From Alphaproteobacteria bacterium (lineage in GTDB: Bacteria > Pseudomonadota > Alphaproteobacteria > Micavibrionales > UBA2020), in assembly GCA_029266795.1 (NCBI GenBank), contig JAQSWE010000003.1, positions 1 through 43,788 of the forward strand: a stretch of 43,788 nt of DNA, in the 5' to 3' direction. The notes beneath the pieces were generated by a model, which was not told the origin of the DNA, made no database searches, and saw only the letters and a list, made by a program, of their open reading frames with translations. A program made the translations under genes and the position numbers. Shown here piece after piece: positions 30,736 to 39,900 of this stretch (its first letter is position 1; every line of letters starts with the position of its first letter).

Positions 30736-32319
30736 TTAATGGCGGAAATGGCGGCGCCCCGTAAACGTCATCGCGATATCGGAATCGTTGCAGGCTGCGA
30801 TGACATCTTTGTCTTTCACGCTGCCGCCCGGCTGCACGATGTATTTGATGCCGGCGGCGGCTGCGATGCCGATATTGTCGGGGAACGGGAAGAAGGCATC
30901 CGACACCAATACGGCGTCCGACAAATCTTTGTGCCCGTTTTCATGCGCTTTTTCGACGGCCTGTTTCATGGAGACAAGGCGATTGGGATTTCCCATGCCG
31001 GCGCCCACCATGCTGAAGCCCTTGTCATTCGCTATGAAGATGCCAATCGCATTGCTCTTCAGGTGCTTGCAAGCCATCACGCCGAAGCGCGCCAACTCGC
31101 CGCGTGCGCCGTTGAAGGGGCGGTTGGTCATTGGCTTGAAATCGGCATCCGCGCCCTCGTCCTCCTGCTGCACGACCCAGCCGCCGGAAATGGAGCGCAC
31201 CATCATCGATTTTTCGGTGCCCGTATAGGTCGGCAGCGCAATCAGGCGCAGGTTGGGTTTCGCGGCAAAAACTTTTTTCGCTTCATCCGTATAGGACGGC
31301 GCGACAATCACCTCGACGAATTTATTCGACAACCATGCGGCGATATCCTCGGCGACCGGCTGGTTGAAGCACAAAATACCGCCGAAGCTGCTGATCGGGT
31401 CGCCCGCCCAAGCTGCTTCCAGCGCCGCGAGCGGCGTCTTGGCGAGCGCGAGGCCGCAGGGGCTGAGATGCTTGATGATGCTGATGGCGGCAGGATAACC
31501 TGCGACGCCCAATGCCGAAATATCGCCGCAGCTGCGCCATGCGGCGTCGGCGTCCAACAGGTTATTATAGGACAGTTCCTTGCCCTGTATTGGCTCTGCC
31601 CCCGCAAGGCCGGCGTTGAACGGGTCGGCATGCACCCATGACTTCTGGTGCGGGTTTTCGCCGTAGCGTAGCGGTTTGCCGGAGCTGACCGGTATCGACA
31701 GCGTGCGCTGCTCCTCCGCCCATTCGCTTTCCATACGCGCCGATATCAGCGCGTCGTATTCGGCCGTATGGCGGAAAGCCGCAAGCGCCAGTTTCTGCCT
31801 CGTCTCTGCACGCAGCTTGCCGCCCGTCTCGTTCAGGTCGCGAATGACCATGCCGTATTGCGACGGGCTGGTAACAGTGCCGACAGCAGCGTAATTTTTG
31901 GCCGAGGCGCGGATCATGGTCGGGCCGCCGACATCAATATTCTCGATAATCTCTGCCCAGTCCTTGCTCTTCTTCGCGGTCGCCTCGAAGGGGTAAAGGT
32001 TGCACACCACCAGATCGATGGGCTCGATTTTCAGGTCTTTCGCCTGCGCTTCATCCTCTGCATGGCCGCGGCGGAACAGCAGCGCGCTCGAAATCTGGAA
32101 GCTGAGCGTCTTCATGCGGCCGCCGAAGGCTTCGGGGTTGCCGGTGACTTTTTCCACGGGTGTATAAGGGATGCCGAGGCCTTGCAGAAACTTGCCCGTG
32201 CCGCCGGAGGAAATGATTTCCACCTTCAGCGCCTGCAGCTTCGCCGCCAGTTCCTCCAGCCCTGCCTTGTCGCTGACACTGACCAGCGCGCGCCTGACGT
32301 TAACCAGCCCGTCGTTCAT
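30736..32319 (-). CDS. purH: Bifunctional AICAR transformylase / IMP cyclohydrolase
   Basis: Catalyses the last two steps to IMP. The 527-residue product has the N-terminal MGS-like cyclohydrolase domain (RRALVSVSDKAGLEELA, EIISSGGTGKFLQGLG, IDLVVCNLYPFE, NIDVGGPTMIRASAKN) and the C-terminal transformylase (LRYGENPHQKSW, SYNNLLDADAAWR, IIKHLSPCGLA, SSFGGILCFN). One block departs from the common pattern: where most PurH have VKTLHPKVHGG, this one has MKTLSFQISSALLFRRG. AGGGGAG precedes the ATG by eight bases, and the start overlaps the purQ end by 20 bases. IMP made here goes to GuaB. Confidence 0.95.
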   Translation of the reverse strand: MNDGLVNVRRALVSVSDKAGLEELAAKLQALKVEIISSGGTGKFLQGLGIPYTPVEKVTGNPEAFGGRMKTLSFQISSALLFRRGHAEDEAQAKDLKIEPIDLVVCNLYPFEATAKKSKDWAEIIENIDVGGPTMIRASAKNYAAVGTVTSPSQYGMVIRDLNETGGKLRAETRQKLALAAFRHTAEYDALISARMESEWAEEQRTLSIPVSSGKPLRYGENPHQKSWVHADPFNAGLAGAEPIQGKELSYNNLLDADAAWRSCGDISALGVAGYPAAISIIKHLSPCGLALAKTPLAALEAAWAGDPISSFGGILCFNQPVAEDIAAWLSNKFVEVIVAPSYTDEAKKVFAAKPNLRLIALPTYTGTEKSMMVRSISGGWVVQQEDEGADADFKPMTNRPFNGARGELARFGVMACKHLKSNAIGIFIANDKGFSMVGAGMGNPNRLVSMKQAVEKAHENGHKDLSDAVLVSDAFFPFPDNIGIAAAAGIKYIVQPGGSVKDKDVIAACNDSDIAMTFTGRRHFRH

Positions 32320-33088
32320 GGCTTTGCTCCCCTTTTAAAATCCGCAGCATGTTGTCGAAAATAAGCGCGCCGTCGCCTTTTTCCGGTTTATGTTCATGCG
32401 TGTTGCGATAGGTTTCACCAAACATGAACGCTTCCGGATGCGGCATCAGCCCCAGCACCATGCCGGACGGATCGGTCAGCGCGGCAATGCGACCATACGA
32501 TCCGTTGACGTCTTCGGTATAGGTGAGCGGCACGAGGCCCTTCTCGAACAGAGCCTGATATTCTTTCTGTTCCTCGCCTTTTTTAAAGGCAATGCGGCCT
32601 TCACCGTGGCGGATCGGCAGTTCGATCTGCGCCTTCTCCAGCCCTTGCGTCCATTGGCAAACGCTTTTCGCGTTCACATCCAGCGTGACCCAGCGGTTAA
32701 TGAAGCCGCCTTGCTCGTTTGCGGCGAGCGCGAGGATGCGCTCGCCGGCATCGGGATAGGGTAGCAGGCCCAGCTTCACCAGCACCTGAAAACCGTTGCA
32801 GATGCCGATGACGGGCTTTTTTGCCTCGACCATTTTAAAGAATTTATCGCCAAGCTTGTGCCGGATTTTCAGCGCAAGGATCTGGCCGGAGCCCAGTTCG
32901 TCGCCGAAGGAAAACCCGCCGGGAATGGCGAGGCCGTCCGCAGTTTTGAGCATCTCGGGCGCAGCGATCAAATCATTCACATGCACCGTCTTCGCCTGCC
33001 CACCCGCATGCTCCAGCGCAAAGGCCGTTTCACGCTCGCAATTGATGCCGTCGCCGCAGACCACGATGAAGAGAGGTTTATTCGCCAT
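32300..33088 (-). CDS. purQ: FGAM synthase glutaminase subunit
   Basis: Class I glutamine amidotransferase subunit that supplies ammonia to PurL. The 262-residue product starts MANKPLFIVVCGDGINCERE, has the nucleophile Cys97 in IGICNGFQVL and the His/Glu pair in LGLMPHPEAFMFG. It is longer than the usual 225-235 residues. The ATG at 33088 is two bases after the purL stop, with AAAGGG nine bases ahead; a start at 33109 would overlap purL and is less likely. A separate PurQ beside a PurL of intermediate size fits a two-polypeptide FGAM synthase. Confidence 0.95.
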   Translation of the reverse strand: MANKPLFIVVCGDGINCERETAFALEHAGGQAKTVHVNDLIAAPEMLKTADGLAIPGGFSFGDELGSGQILALKIRHKLGDKFFKMVEAKKPVIGICNGFQVLVKLGLLPYPDAGERILALAANEQGGFINRWVTLDVNAKSVCQWTQGLEKAQIELPIRHGEGRIAFKKGEEQKEYQALFEKGLVPLTYTEDVNGSYGRIAALTDPSGMVLGLMPHPEAFMFGETYRNTHEHKPEKGDGALIFDNMLRILKGEQSHERRAG

Positions 33089-33090
33089 CG

Positions 33091-36006
33091 TCAGAACCCT
33101 TTCCGCCAAGCGGCCACGATATCGGCAAGCGCGATATTTGCACCATCGACCAGCAATTTATCATCGCCAGTCACTTGCCCAATCAGTGTCGCAACCGGCA
33201 GTAATTTATCAAATGCCGTACGTTGCTCCGGCGACACGCTGACCACGATGCGCCCGGGAGCTTCGTTGAACAGCGCATCTGCGCCTTTCACGGTTAGTGC
33301 CGCGCCGAGCCTGCCGCCCGTCATGCCTTCGGCAACGACGACCAGCAAGCCGCCTTCCGATACGTCATGCGCCGATTTGATGCAGCCTGATTTCAGTGCC
33401 GCATTGAACTGGCGGTAGAGCGCAAGGTTTTTGGTAAGGTCGATCGCGGGGCCGTTATCCTCCGCCACATGGAACAACGCGGCGTATTCGGACGCCGCCA
33501 GGCCGCTGCCCGCTGCTCCCAGCAGATAGATATGGTCGCCAGGGTCACGGAAGCTGCTGCCGACCGACGATCCCATCTGCACCTTTGCCATGGCTGTCAC
33601 CATCAGCGTGGGCAGGCAGCTGATATTGATGTCCTGCCCACGACCGTCCTTGCAGCGGAAATCGTTTTTCATGCTGTCCTTGCCGCTGACGAGCGGCGCG
33701 CCATAGGCCTTGCAGATGTCGTACAACCCTTCGCAGGTACGGACGAGCTGCCCCAGTTTATAAGCGCCTTCCGGATTTTTTGGCGAGACGACAGGATCGG
33801 GCCAGCAGAAATTATCGAGCAGGCAGAGCGTATCGGGATCGCCGCCAGCTGTAACGACATTGCGCACAGCTTCATCGACCGCGAACTGCGCCATGCGGTA
33901 GGGATCGAGGGGTGACATGCGGGGGGCCATGCCGCAACCTACCGCGACACCGCTATCAGACGAGCCGCCATGCGGCTGCAGCCAGATGACGCCCGCATCG
34001 GACGGGCCATCGGATTTGCAGCCCGCGAAGGGTTTCACATGGGTTGCCGCCTGTACTTCATGGTCATAGGCGCGCACCCATTTTTCCTTGGAGGTGATAT
34101 TGGGCGATGCAAGCAGTGTCAGCAGCGCTGTTTTCACATCGGGTGCAGGAACGCGTTTCGCCTTTAATTCGGTTGAAGCCGACCAGTGGGGGCGCGGCTT
34201 GGGCGCTGACCATTCGGCCTTCAGCTGCATCTGAGGCAGAGAATTATGCAGGAAATCGAGGCTCAATGATCCGGTGAGTGTGTCTTTATAATACACATCC
34301 AGCCGCCCGCTATCGTTGAACGCGCCGATATTGGTGGCGACAACGCCCCGGCGGGTTGCGAGTTCGATAAATGCCTTCACTTTCGCGGGCGGCACGGCGA
34401 GCGTCATGCGTTCCTGGCTTTCGCTGACCATCAACTCCCATGGGCTCAGGCCTGGGTATTTGACCGGGCACAATCCCAGATCAAGCGTCGCACCGCCCGA
34501 CATCTGCGCCATTTCACCGACGCTGGACGACAATCCGCCCGCGCCGTTATCAGTAATGGCGGAGAACAGACCGAGGTCGCGCGCCTCCAGCAAAAAATCC
34601 GCCATGCGTTTCTGTGTGAGCGGGTCGCCGATCTGCACTGCTGTTGCGGGCGCATTTTCGTCCAGCTCCAGCGAACTGAAGGTCGCGCCATGGATGCCAT
34701 CCGCGCCGATTGCGCCACCGACCATCACGATGCGGTCGCCGTTGTGGAGTTTCTTTTCGGATGAATCGCGGCCATCGGGCAGCACCGGCGGCATGACGCC
34801 GACCGTGCCGACGAAGACGAGCGGCTTGCCCGCATAATCGCGGTCAAAAAAGAATGCGCCGTTGACGGTCGGGATGCCGCTTTTGTTGCCGCCGTCCTCG
34901 ACGCCCTTGTGCACACCTTCCAATATGCGGCGGGGCGGCTTAGGGCCGACGGGCATGAATTGTTCTTCGCCCTTTTCAGGCATGGTTGGCGGTGCGAAGC
35001 AGAAGACATCGGTGTTCGCGATAGGACGCGCGCCGAGGCCACAGCCGAGAATGTCGCGATTAACACCGAGGATGCCGGTCAGCGCGCCGCCATAAGGGTC
35101 GAGTGCGGAGGGACTGTTATGCGTTTCCACCTTGATGCAGAGGTCTATCTTTTCATCGAAGCGCACGATGCCGGCATTGTCGCTGAACACGGAAATCAGC
35201 CAGTCGATGCCGCGTTCCTTTTCAATCTCTTTCGTTGCGCGCTTGATGTAGGTTTTGTAGAGGCTGTCGATGGTTTTTGTCTTGCCATCCGCGCCGGTGA
35301 AATCGATCTTGGCGGCGAAAATCTTGTGCTTGCAATGTTCGCTCCAGGTCTGCGCGAAAACTTCCAATTCCACATCGGTCGGCGACTGCGGCAGGCCCTG
35401 TTTTTTGCGCAACGCCTGCACATCCGCGTCGCGGTAATGGTCGCGGATATGGTGCAACTCCTGCATCGTCATGGCGAGCGTGCGGTCGCGGCTCAGCTGC
35501 TCCAGCTCTTTGTCGTGCAATTCAAGCGACACTTGCTCCACCTTGGGGGCGTGAGTCAGGGCAGTCTTGGGCAGTTTCACATCGGTAAAGCGCGGCAGCT
35601 TCAGAAATTCGTCATATGTCCAGACATCGATTTTCTGGATCAATTCATTGGCCAGCAATTCGCGGCCGACCTTCTTGGCACCTGCCGCATCGAGCGTTCC
35701 GAACATGAAATAAAGGCTTCCGCTCGCAACCGCCGCCTGCAACCCAGTAAAGGCTGGGTTTTGCGGGAAGGTGTAGGTCGCACCATCCAGCTGCGCGAGG
35801 TAGAGCACGGGATCGGCGAAGACTTTTGCGACATTTCCGGCCAAATCGTTGGCGGGGGACTGCGGCGCAATTTTATAAACTTTGACTTCTTCAAGCGCGG
35901 TCAGCGGGACGCCGAAATATTCGCGCGCTTGCCCTGCCCATTTTTCAAGGCGGCGGTCGGGAATTTGAGAGGTGACTTCGACGCGGACGGGGGCGGCCAT
36001 GACCAT
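33091..36006 (-). CDS. purL: FGAM synthase with fused PurS-like N-terminus
   Basis: Converts FGAR to FGAM with ATP and ammonia from PurQ. The product is 971 residues, between the stand-alone PurL (about 740) and the large enterobacterial form (about 1300). The first 150 residues resemble PurS: a strand-helix unit VRVEVTSQIPDRRLEKWAGQ with VKVYKIAP and a second unit SLYFMFGTLDAAGAKKVGRE with KIDVWTYDEF. The PurL core then starts near 190 (ALRKKQGLPQSPTDVELEVF, TWSEHCKHK) and carries CIKVETHNSPSALDPYGGA, ITDNGAGGLSSSVGEMAQ, APRMSPLDPYRMAQFAVDEA, LVSGKDSMKND and SAHDVSEGGLLVVVAEG. No separate purS lies in the operon. The ATG at 36006 is two bases beyond the purN stop. Confidence 0.94.
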   Translation of the reverse strand: MVMAAPVRVEVTSQIPDRRLEKWAGQAREYFGVPLTALEEVKVYKIAPQSPANDLAGNVAKVFADPVLYLAQLDGATYTFPQNPAFTGLQAAVASGSLYFMFGTLDAAGAKKVGRELLANELIQKIDVWTYDEFLKLPRFTDVKLPKTALTHAPKVEQVSLELHDKELEQLSRDRTLAMTMQELHHIRDHYRDADVQALRKKQGLPQSPTDVELEVFAQTWSEHCKHKIFAAKIDFTGADGKTKTIDSLYKTYIKRATKEIEKERGIDWLISVFSDNAGIVRFDEKIDLCIKVETHNSPSALDPYGGALTGILGVNRDILGCGLGARPIANTDVFCFAPPTMPEKGEEQFMPVGPKPPRRILEGVHKGVEDGGNKSGIPTVNGAFFFDRDYAGKPLVFVGTVGVMPPVLPDGRDSSEKKLHNGDRIVMVGGAIGADGIHGATFSSLELDENAPATAVQIGDPLTQKRMADFLLEARDLGLFSAITDNGAGGLSSSVGEMAQMSGGATLDLGLCPVKYPGLSPWELMVSESQERMTLAVPPAKVKAFIELATRRGVVATNIGAFNDSGRLDVYYKDTLTGSLSLDFLHNSLPQMQLKAEWSAPKPRPHWSASTELKAKRVPAPDVKTALLTLLASPNITSKEKWVRAYDHEVQAATHVKPFAGCKSDGPSDAGVIWLQPHGGSSDSGVAVGCGMAPRMSPLDPYRMAQFAVDEAVRNVVTAGGDPDTLCLLDNFCWPDPVVSPKNPEGAYKLGQLVRTCEGLYDICKAYGAPLVSGKDSMKNDFRCKDGRGQDINISCLPTLMVTAMAKVQMGSSVGSSFRDPGDHIYLLGAAGSGLAASEYAALFHVAEDNGPAIDLTKNLALYRQFNAALKSGCIKSAHDVSEGGLLVVVAEGMTGGRLGAALTVKGADALFNEAPGRIVVSVSPEQRTAFDKLLPVATLIGQVTGDDKLLVDGANIALADIVAAWRKGF

Positions 36007-36008
36007 GA

Positions 36009-36674
36009 TTACGATGCCTTCTTCTTGCCAAGACAGACGATGCGGCGGTCGGTGCCGCGGATTTTTTCTACCGACCAGCTGCCCGCGATCAAATGGCGCA
36101 GGAATTCGGCGTAAATATCGTATTCCAGCTGCATGCCGCGCGCGCGGAAGCTGTCGAACTCCTCGTTTTCGTCGCGCTCGAAGGACCGCTGCAGGATGAT
36201 TGGGCCGCCGTCCACTGTTTCATCGACAAAATGCAGCGTGACACCCGCGATTTTCACGCCTGCGTTATAGGCCTGCAGGTAACTATCCATGCCCGGAAAT
36301 GCCGGCAGCAGCGAGGGATGGATATTCACGACGCGGTTGACGCCCAGTTTTTCGTCGTAAAATTTATGCAGGAATGCGGGGCTCAGGATGCGCATATAGC
36401 CGGCGAGGAAAATCCACTCGACGCCGTTCAACGCAAGGGTATCAAGAATGGCCTTTTCGTGTTCTTCCTTGGATGCGCCTTTCTGCTTCGCAACGACTTC
36501 GCAGGGCGTGCCGAATTTTTGGGCGCGCTCGATGACGCCCGCATAGGGCTGATCTGTCAAAACCAGCAACGCATCGATGCCGGTCATTTCCTTGCAATGG
36601 CGCAGGATGTTTTCGGCATTGGTGCCGTTGCCGGAGGCGAAGACGGCGGCGCGGATGGCAGGTTTATTTGCCAA
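36009..36674 (-). CDS. purN: Phosphoribosylglycinamide formyltransferase
   Basis: Transfers a formyl group from 10-formyl-THF to GAR. The 221-residue product has the family motifs AAVFASGNGTNAENIL, EWIFLAGYMRILSPAFL, the catalytic NIHPSLLPAFPGMDSY and the Asp loop HFVDETVDGGPIILQ. The C-terminal extension after the catalytic domain, rich in charged residues (VEKIRGTDRRIVCLGKKKAS), is slightly longer than usual. Its start overlaps the purD end by 11 bases and its stop is two bases from the purL ATG, so it is translated in series with both. Confidence 0.95.
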   Translation of the reverse strand: MANKPAIRAAVFASGNGTNAENILRHCKEMTGIDALLVLTDQPYAGVIERAQKFGTPCEVVAKQKGASKEEHEKAILDTLALNGVEWIFLAGYMRILSPAFLHKFYDEKLGVNRVVNIHPSLLPAFPGMDSYLQAYNAGVKIAGVTLHFVDETVDGGPIILQRSFERDENEEFDSFRARGMQLEYDIYAEFLRHLIAGSWSVEKIRGTDRRIVCLGKKKAS

Positions 36675-37965
36675 TGTCTTTCCTCCAATGCGCGCCGTTG
36701 AACTTTATGGTATCGATGGCGCGATAGGCGCTGGCGCGGGCATCATCGATATTTGCGCCAAGCGCAGTCACGCCCAGTACGCGCCCGCCTTCATTCGTCC
36801 AGCCGCCGTCTTTTTTCTTCGCGCCCATGACGAACAGCAGGTTATCGTTTGACCCGTCCAACAATTTTTCAGGCAGCTCTATTTTTTGTCCCAGCTTCAT
36901 CGTGCCGGCGAATGTTTCAGGATAACCTTCGGATGCCATCACGACATGGACGGCGGCTGATGCGCGGAGCGTCACTTTATTATCGCCCAACTGCCCTTGC
37001 GCGGCTTTCAGGAACAGCGGCGCGATATCGTTTTCGATGAGCGGCATCAGGATTTGCGTTTCCGGATCTCCGAAACGGGTATTGAATTCGATCACATTCA
37101 CCTGTTCGCCGTCGATCATGAGGCCAGCGAACAAAATGCCGCGGAACGGCGTGCCGCGCTTATTCATACCGTCGATCACACGTCGGAAAATGCCGTCATT
37201 CACGAATGCTCGCGCGGCGTCAGACGGCCAGCCCTTGGGCGCATAACCGCCCATGCCGCCGGTGTTCGGACCTTGGTCATTGTCACGCACACGCTTGTAG
37301 TCGCAGACAAAGCCGAGCGTCGTAAATGCGTTGCCGTCGCAGAGCGCGAAGGCGGAGACTTCTTTCCCCGCGAGTTTTTGTTCCAGCAGGATACGGTCAC
37401 TTTTCACCGTGCAGGCAGGGTCTAGCATGAAGTCGTGGAGCGTCTGCACGGCTTCCGCGCGGTCATGGGTGACGACGACGCCCTTGCCCGCCGATAGTCC
37501 ATCGGCCTTGATGACAACACCCGCGCCTTCGACATCCCAGTCCTTCAGCGCAGCGACCGCAGAAGCGTGATCGCCGCAGACCTTGAACGGCGCCGTCGGG
37601 ATACCGCATTCGGACATGAATTCCTTGGCGAAGATTTTGGAGCTTTCCAGCTTCGCGCCGTCTTTCGTCGGGCCCATCACGGGAATACCAGTCGCGTTCA
37701 ACGCATCGGCGACCCCCGCCTCTAGCGGCTTTTCGGGACCGATGACGACAAGCGTGATGTCGAAGTTCTTGACGGCGGCGAGGACTGTTGCCACATCGGC
37801 AGGGTTGCCCGCATGACATTTGACCTTGGCGAGCGTCGCCATCCCGTCATTGCCGGGCATGGCATGGATGGTATCCACCGCCGGTGATTGGGCAAGTTTC
37901 CATGCCAGCGCATGTTCACGCCCTCCGCCGCCCAAAAGCAATACCGTTTTCGCGGAATGGCTCAC
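36664..37965 (-). CDS. purD: Phosphoribosylamine-glycine ligase (GAR synthetase)
   Basis: ATP-grasp enzyme that joins phosphoribosylamine and glycine. The 433-residue product has VLLLGGGGREHALAWKLAQS at the N-terminus, VVIGPEKPLEAGVADAL, VVIKADGLSAGKGVVV for ATP binding, NTGGMGGYAPKGW, and the metal-site block NVIEFNTRFGDPETQ. The motif that is usually PGNAG reads MPGNDG here. The start overlaps the stop of purC by four bases, and the end overlaps the purN start by 11 bases. Confidence 0.96.
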   Translation of the reverse strand: MSHSAKTVLLLGGGGREHALAWKLAQSPAVDTIHAMPGNDGMATLAKVKCHAGNPADVATVLAAVKNFDITLVVIGPEKPLEAGVADALNATGIPVMGPTKDGAKLESSKIFAKEFMSECGIPTAPFKVCGDHASAVAALKDWDVEGAGVVIKADGLSAGKGVVVTHDRAEAVQTLHDFMLDPACTVKSDRILLEQKLAGKEVSAFALCDGNAFTTLGFVCDYKRVRDNDQGPNTGGMGGYAPKGWPSDAARAFVNDGIFRRVIDGMNKRGTPFRGILFAGLMIDGEQVNVIEFNTRFGDPETQILMPLIENDIAPLFLKAAQGQLGDNKVTLRASAAVHVVMASEGYPETFAGTMKLGQKIELPEKLLDGSNDNLLFVMGAKKKDGGWTNEGGRVLGVTALGANIDDARASAYRAIDTIKFNGAHWRKDIGK

Positions 37966-39137
37966 GCGACTTCCTTTTTAGGAAGAATCTGTTTTACGAC
38001 TTCATCGAGCCCCCAGGCATCGGTAAAAACCGGTTTGCCATGGAATTTATTCGACAGCGCCGAGGCGAGGCCTTTGTAAATCATCTCGACACGCGTTTTC
38101 ACGACGGGCGACAATAAAGGCGGAGACACACCGAGCTCTTCGGTGCAGATTTTTTTCCAGTCTTTCTCGCCGCGCTCCTTGGCAAGTTTTTTACCCTGTT
38201 CCAGACCCGCATACCATGCCGTGGGGCGGTAGAAACCGCGCAAGGCTTCTTTCGACAAATGCTGGCCGTCCTTGATCAGGCGCAATTCATCAGGACCGAT
38301 AGAATCGACAAGCATGAAATCACGGCTACCGCTGGCATTTTTGCCCTCGAAACCGAATTCCAGCTTGCCGTCCCACAACTCCACGCCGATTTCGGCGAAG
38401 CAGTCTTTCAGGCGAATGGAAATCAGGCGGGCGAGCGCGCCGAGGCTGCGGAATTCGTCGTCCGACAATCCGGCGATGCGTTGCGCTTCCTCATAGGGAA
38501 GGTAACGGTCGGAGGTTTCGAGCTTGGTCGAATATTCGATGACTGGCACGGCGAAGCTATCGCCTGTTTTGGGAGGCGCGCTAAGGCCGAGTGATTTGAA
38601 ATAGGCCGCGTCGCCCGTCCGTTGTAAGAGCGAGCTCCCTTCCGGCACGCCGAAGCGGAAGATCACCTCGAGCGGGACTAGCGCGTTTTCAGGTTTCGAT
38701 TCATAGGCCGTGTAATCCCACAGCAGCTTGCCGTCGATGACGCTGCTGCCGGGTTCGTGGACGGCGACGGGCGTCACCGACAGACAGCGCGTGGGGGAAA
38801 TGAATTCGCGCTGCAGCGGGATTTGTTTCGCGTCGTGGTCGACGAGGCCGAGCGAATGGTGCTTTAGGCCGGATTTGCGCAGTGCGAGAAGTTGCGGGTC
38901 GTTTTCCATTCCTTCCGGCGCTTTCCAGTCGAGCCAAGTGGCGGGGCGGCCAAGATAGTCGAAGAAGAACCAACCCATGAAGGCAAGCGAGGCCCCCTTG
39001 TCGGTCAGCAGGTCGGGCATCTGGCCCCAGTCGAAGATGGAATAGCGGTCGGAAAATTCGAAAATATAAGGAGCTTTGCCCTTTTCACCCCGCACGTTTT
39101 TGACGGAGCCTTCATAGATCATTGCCGGTAATGTCAT
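37962..39137 (-). CDS. purC: SAICAR synthetase, extended form
   Basis: Joins CAIR and aspartate with ATP. The 391-residue product is much longer than the common 235-300-residue enzyme. Core motifs are seen: MIYEGSVKNVRGEKGKAPYI, FSDRYSIFDWGQMPDLLTDK, the segments FISPTRCLSVTPVAVHEPGS and VIFRFGVPEGSSL, then LKDCFAEIGVELWDGKLEFG, MLVDSIGPDELRL and GFYRPTAWY. Extra residues appear between the N-terminal nucleotide-binding part and the core, and at the C-terminal end (ICTEELGVSPPLLSPVVKTR). Both ends overlap neighbours by four bases (purE upstream, purD downstream), showing tight coupling. Confidence 0.92.
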   Translation of the reverse strand: MTLPAMIYEGSVKNVRGEKGKAPYIFEFSDRYSIFDWGQMPDLLTDKGASLAFMGWFFFDYLGRPATWLDWKAPEGMENDPQLLALRKSGLKHHSLGLVDHDAKQIPLQREFISPTRCLSVTPVAVHEPGSSVIDGKLLWDYTAYESKPENALVPLEVIFRFGVPEGSSLLQRTGDAAYFKSLGLSAPPKTGDSFAVPVIEYSTKLETSDRYLPYEEAQRIAGLSDDEFRSLGALARLISIRLKDCFAEIGVELWDGKLEFGFEGKNASGSRDFMLVDSIGPDELRLIKDGQHLSKEALRGFYRPTAWYAGLEQGKKLAKERGEKDWKKICTEELGVSPPLLSPVVKTRVEMIYKGLASALSNKFHGKPVFTDAWGLDEVVKQILPKKEVA

Positions 39138-39874
39138 GCCGCTCTCCCTTGTGCCTGTTTTGACGATGCAGAAAGGCGCAGCGCGGCATGCACCGCGTTA
39201 CGCGTATTGTTGGCGCCGACCCACAGGCCGCCCTGATTGCTCCAGTTGAGGAGCTGGACGTAGGATTCCGGCTTCGCAACGTCGGATTTGGCGACGACCG
39301 GCACGTGCAGGCAGTAATCATCGGGCTGGATATCGTTATCGCCCATGACGAGCCGCACGTTAAAGGCATCCGTCGCAGGCTGCGCGCCATGCGATACTTC
39401 CGCGCCCTTTTCTTTCGCCGCGACGCGCGCTTTTTCGATATCGGCCAGAATGTCCGGCGTTTCGGTGCGGGTGACAAAATGGATCTTGGCGGGGGTTACG
39501 GCGGTTTTATATTTTTTCAGGAAGGCGACGATGGCATCCGGCTTCTGCGGGCCTGCCGTCATCACCGGCACGCCCGGCGGCATCTGCGCAATAGAAGCGA
39601 AGCTGTCGAGCCCTCCGAATTGCGAGGGCACGGCGACCCCAAAGACGGGAATTTTCACCATCGCGGCGACTACACCCGGCAGCGCGGCGGCAAGTCCCGC
39701 GCCGGCGATCACGGCATCGCCCTGCCATGTGTTCATTTTGTGCTGCAGTTTTTCAAGGTCGCGATGGGCGGAGATGACTTCATATTCGGTATCGAAATGC
39801 GGCTTCAGCGCACCGACCAGCGGCAGGGATATGTTTTCATCCGACTTGCTGCCGAAGACTACAAAAACTTTCAT
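39134..39874 (-). CDS. purE: PurE-like AIR carboxylase/CAIR mutase with an internal insertion
   Basis: Makes CAIR for PurC. The 246-residue product is about 80 residues longer than ordinary PurE. The core is clear: VVFGSKSDENISLPL, YEVISAHRDLEKL, AGAGLAAALPGVVAAMVKIP, VPSQFGGLDSFASIAQMPPG. After about residue 112 there is an extra region of roughly 90-95 residues (PAKIHFVTRTETPDILADIE, VRLVMGDNDIQPDDYCLHVP) before the closing helix NNTRNAVHAALRL, which matches the C-terminal helix of normal PurE. No purK is in this operon, so either purK is elsewhere or the enzyme uses CO2 directly. GAGGGG precedes the ATG. purE follows purF by 26 bases and overlaps purC by four. Confidence 0.88.
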   Translation of the reverse strand: MKVFVVFGSKSDENISLPLVGALKPHFDTEYEVISAHRDLEKLQHKMNTWQGDAVIAGAGLAAALPGVVAAMVKIPVFGVAVPSQFGGLDSFASIAQMPPGVPVMTAGPQKPDAIVAFLKKYKTAVTPAKIHFVTRTETPDILADIEKARVAAKEKGAEVSHGAQPATDAFNVRLVMGDNDIQPDDYCLHVPVVAKSDVAKPESYVQLLNWSNQGGLWVGANNTRNAVHAALRLSASSKQAQGRAA

Positions 39875-39900
39875 GCTTGTTCCCCTCTATGTTTAAAAAG

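Noticed and set aside
34909..36114. A 401-codon plus-strand frame opposite purL
   Set aside because: Antisense to conserved PurL sequence and without any domain pattern.
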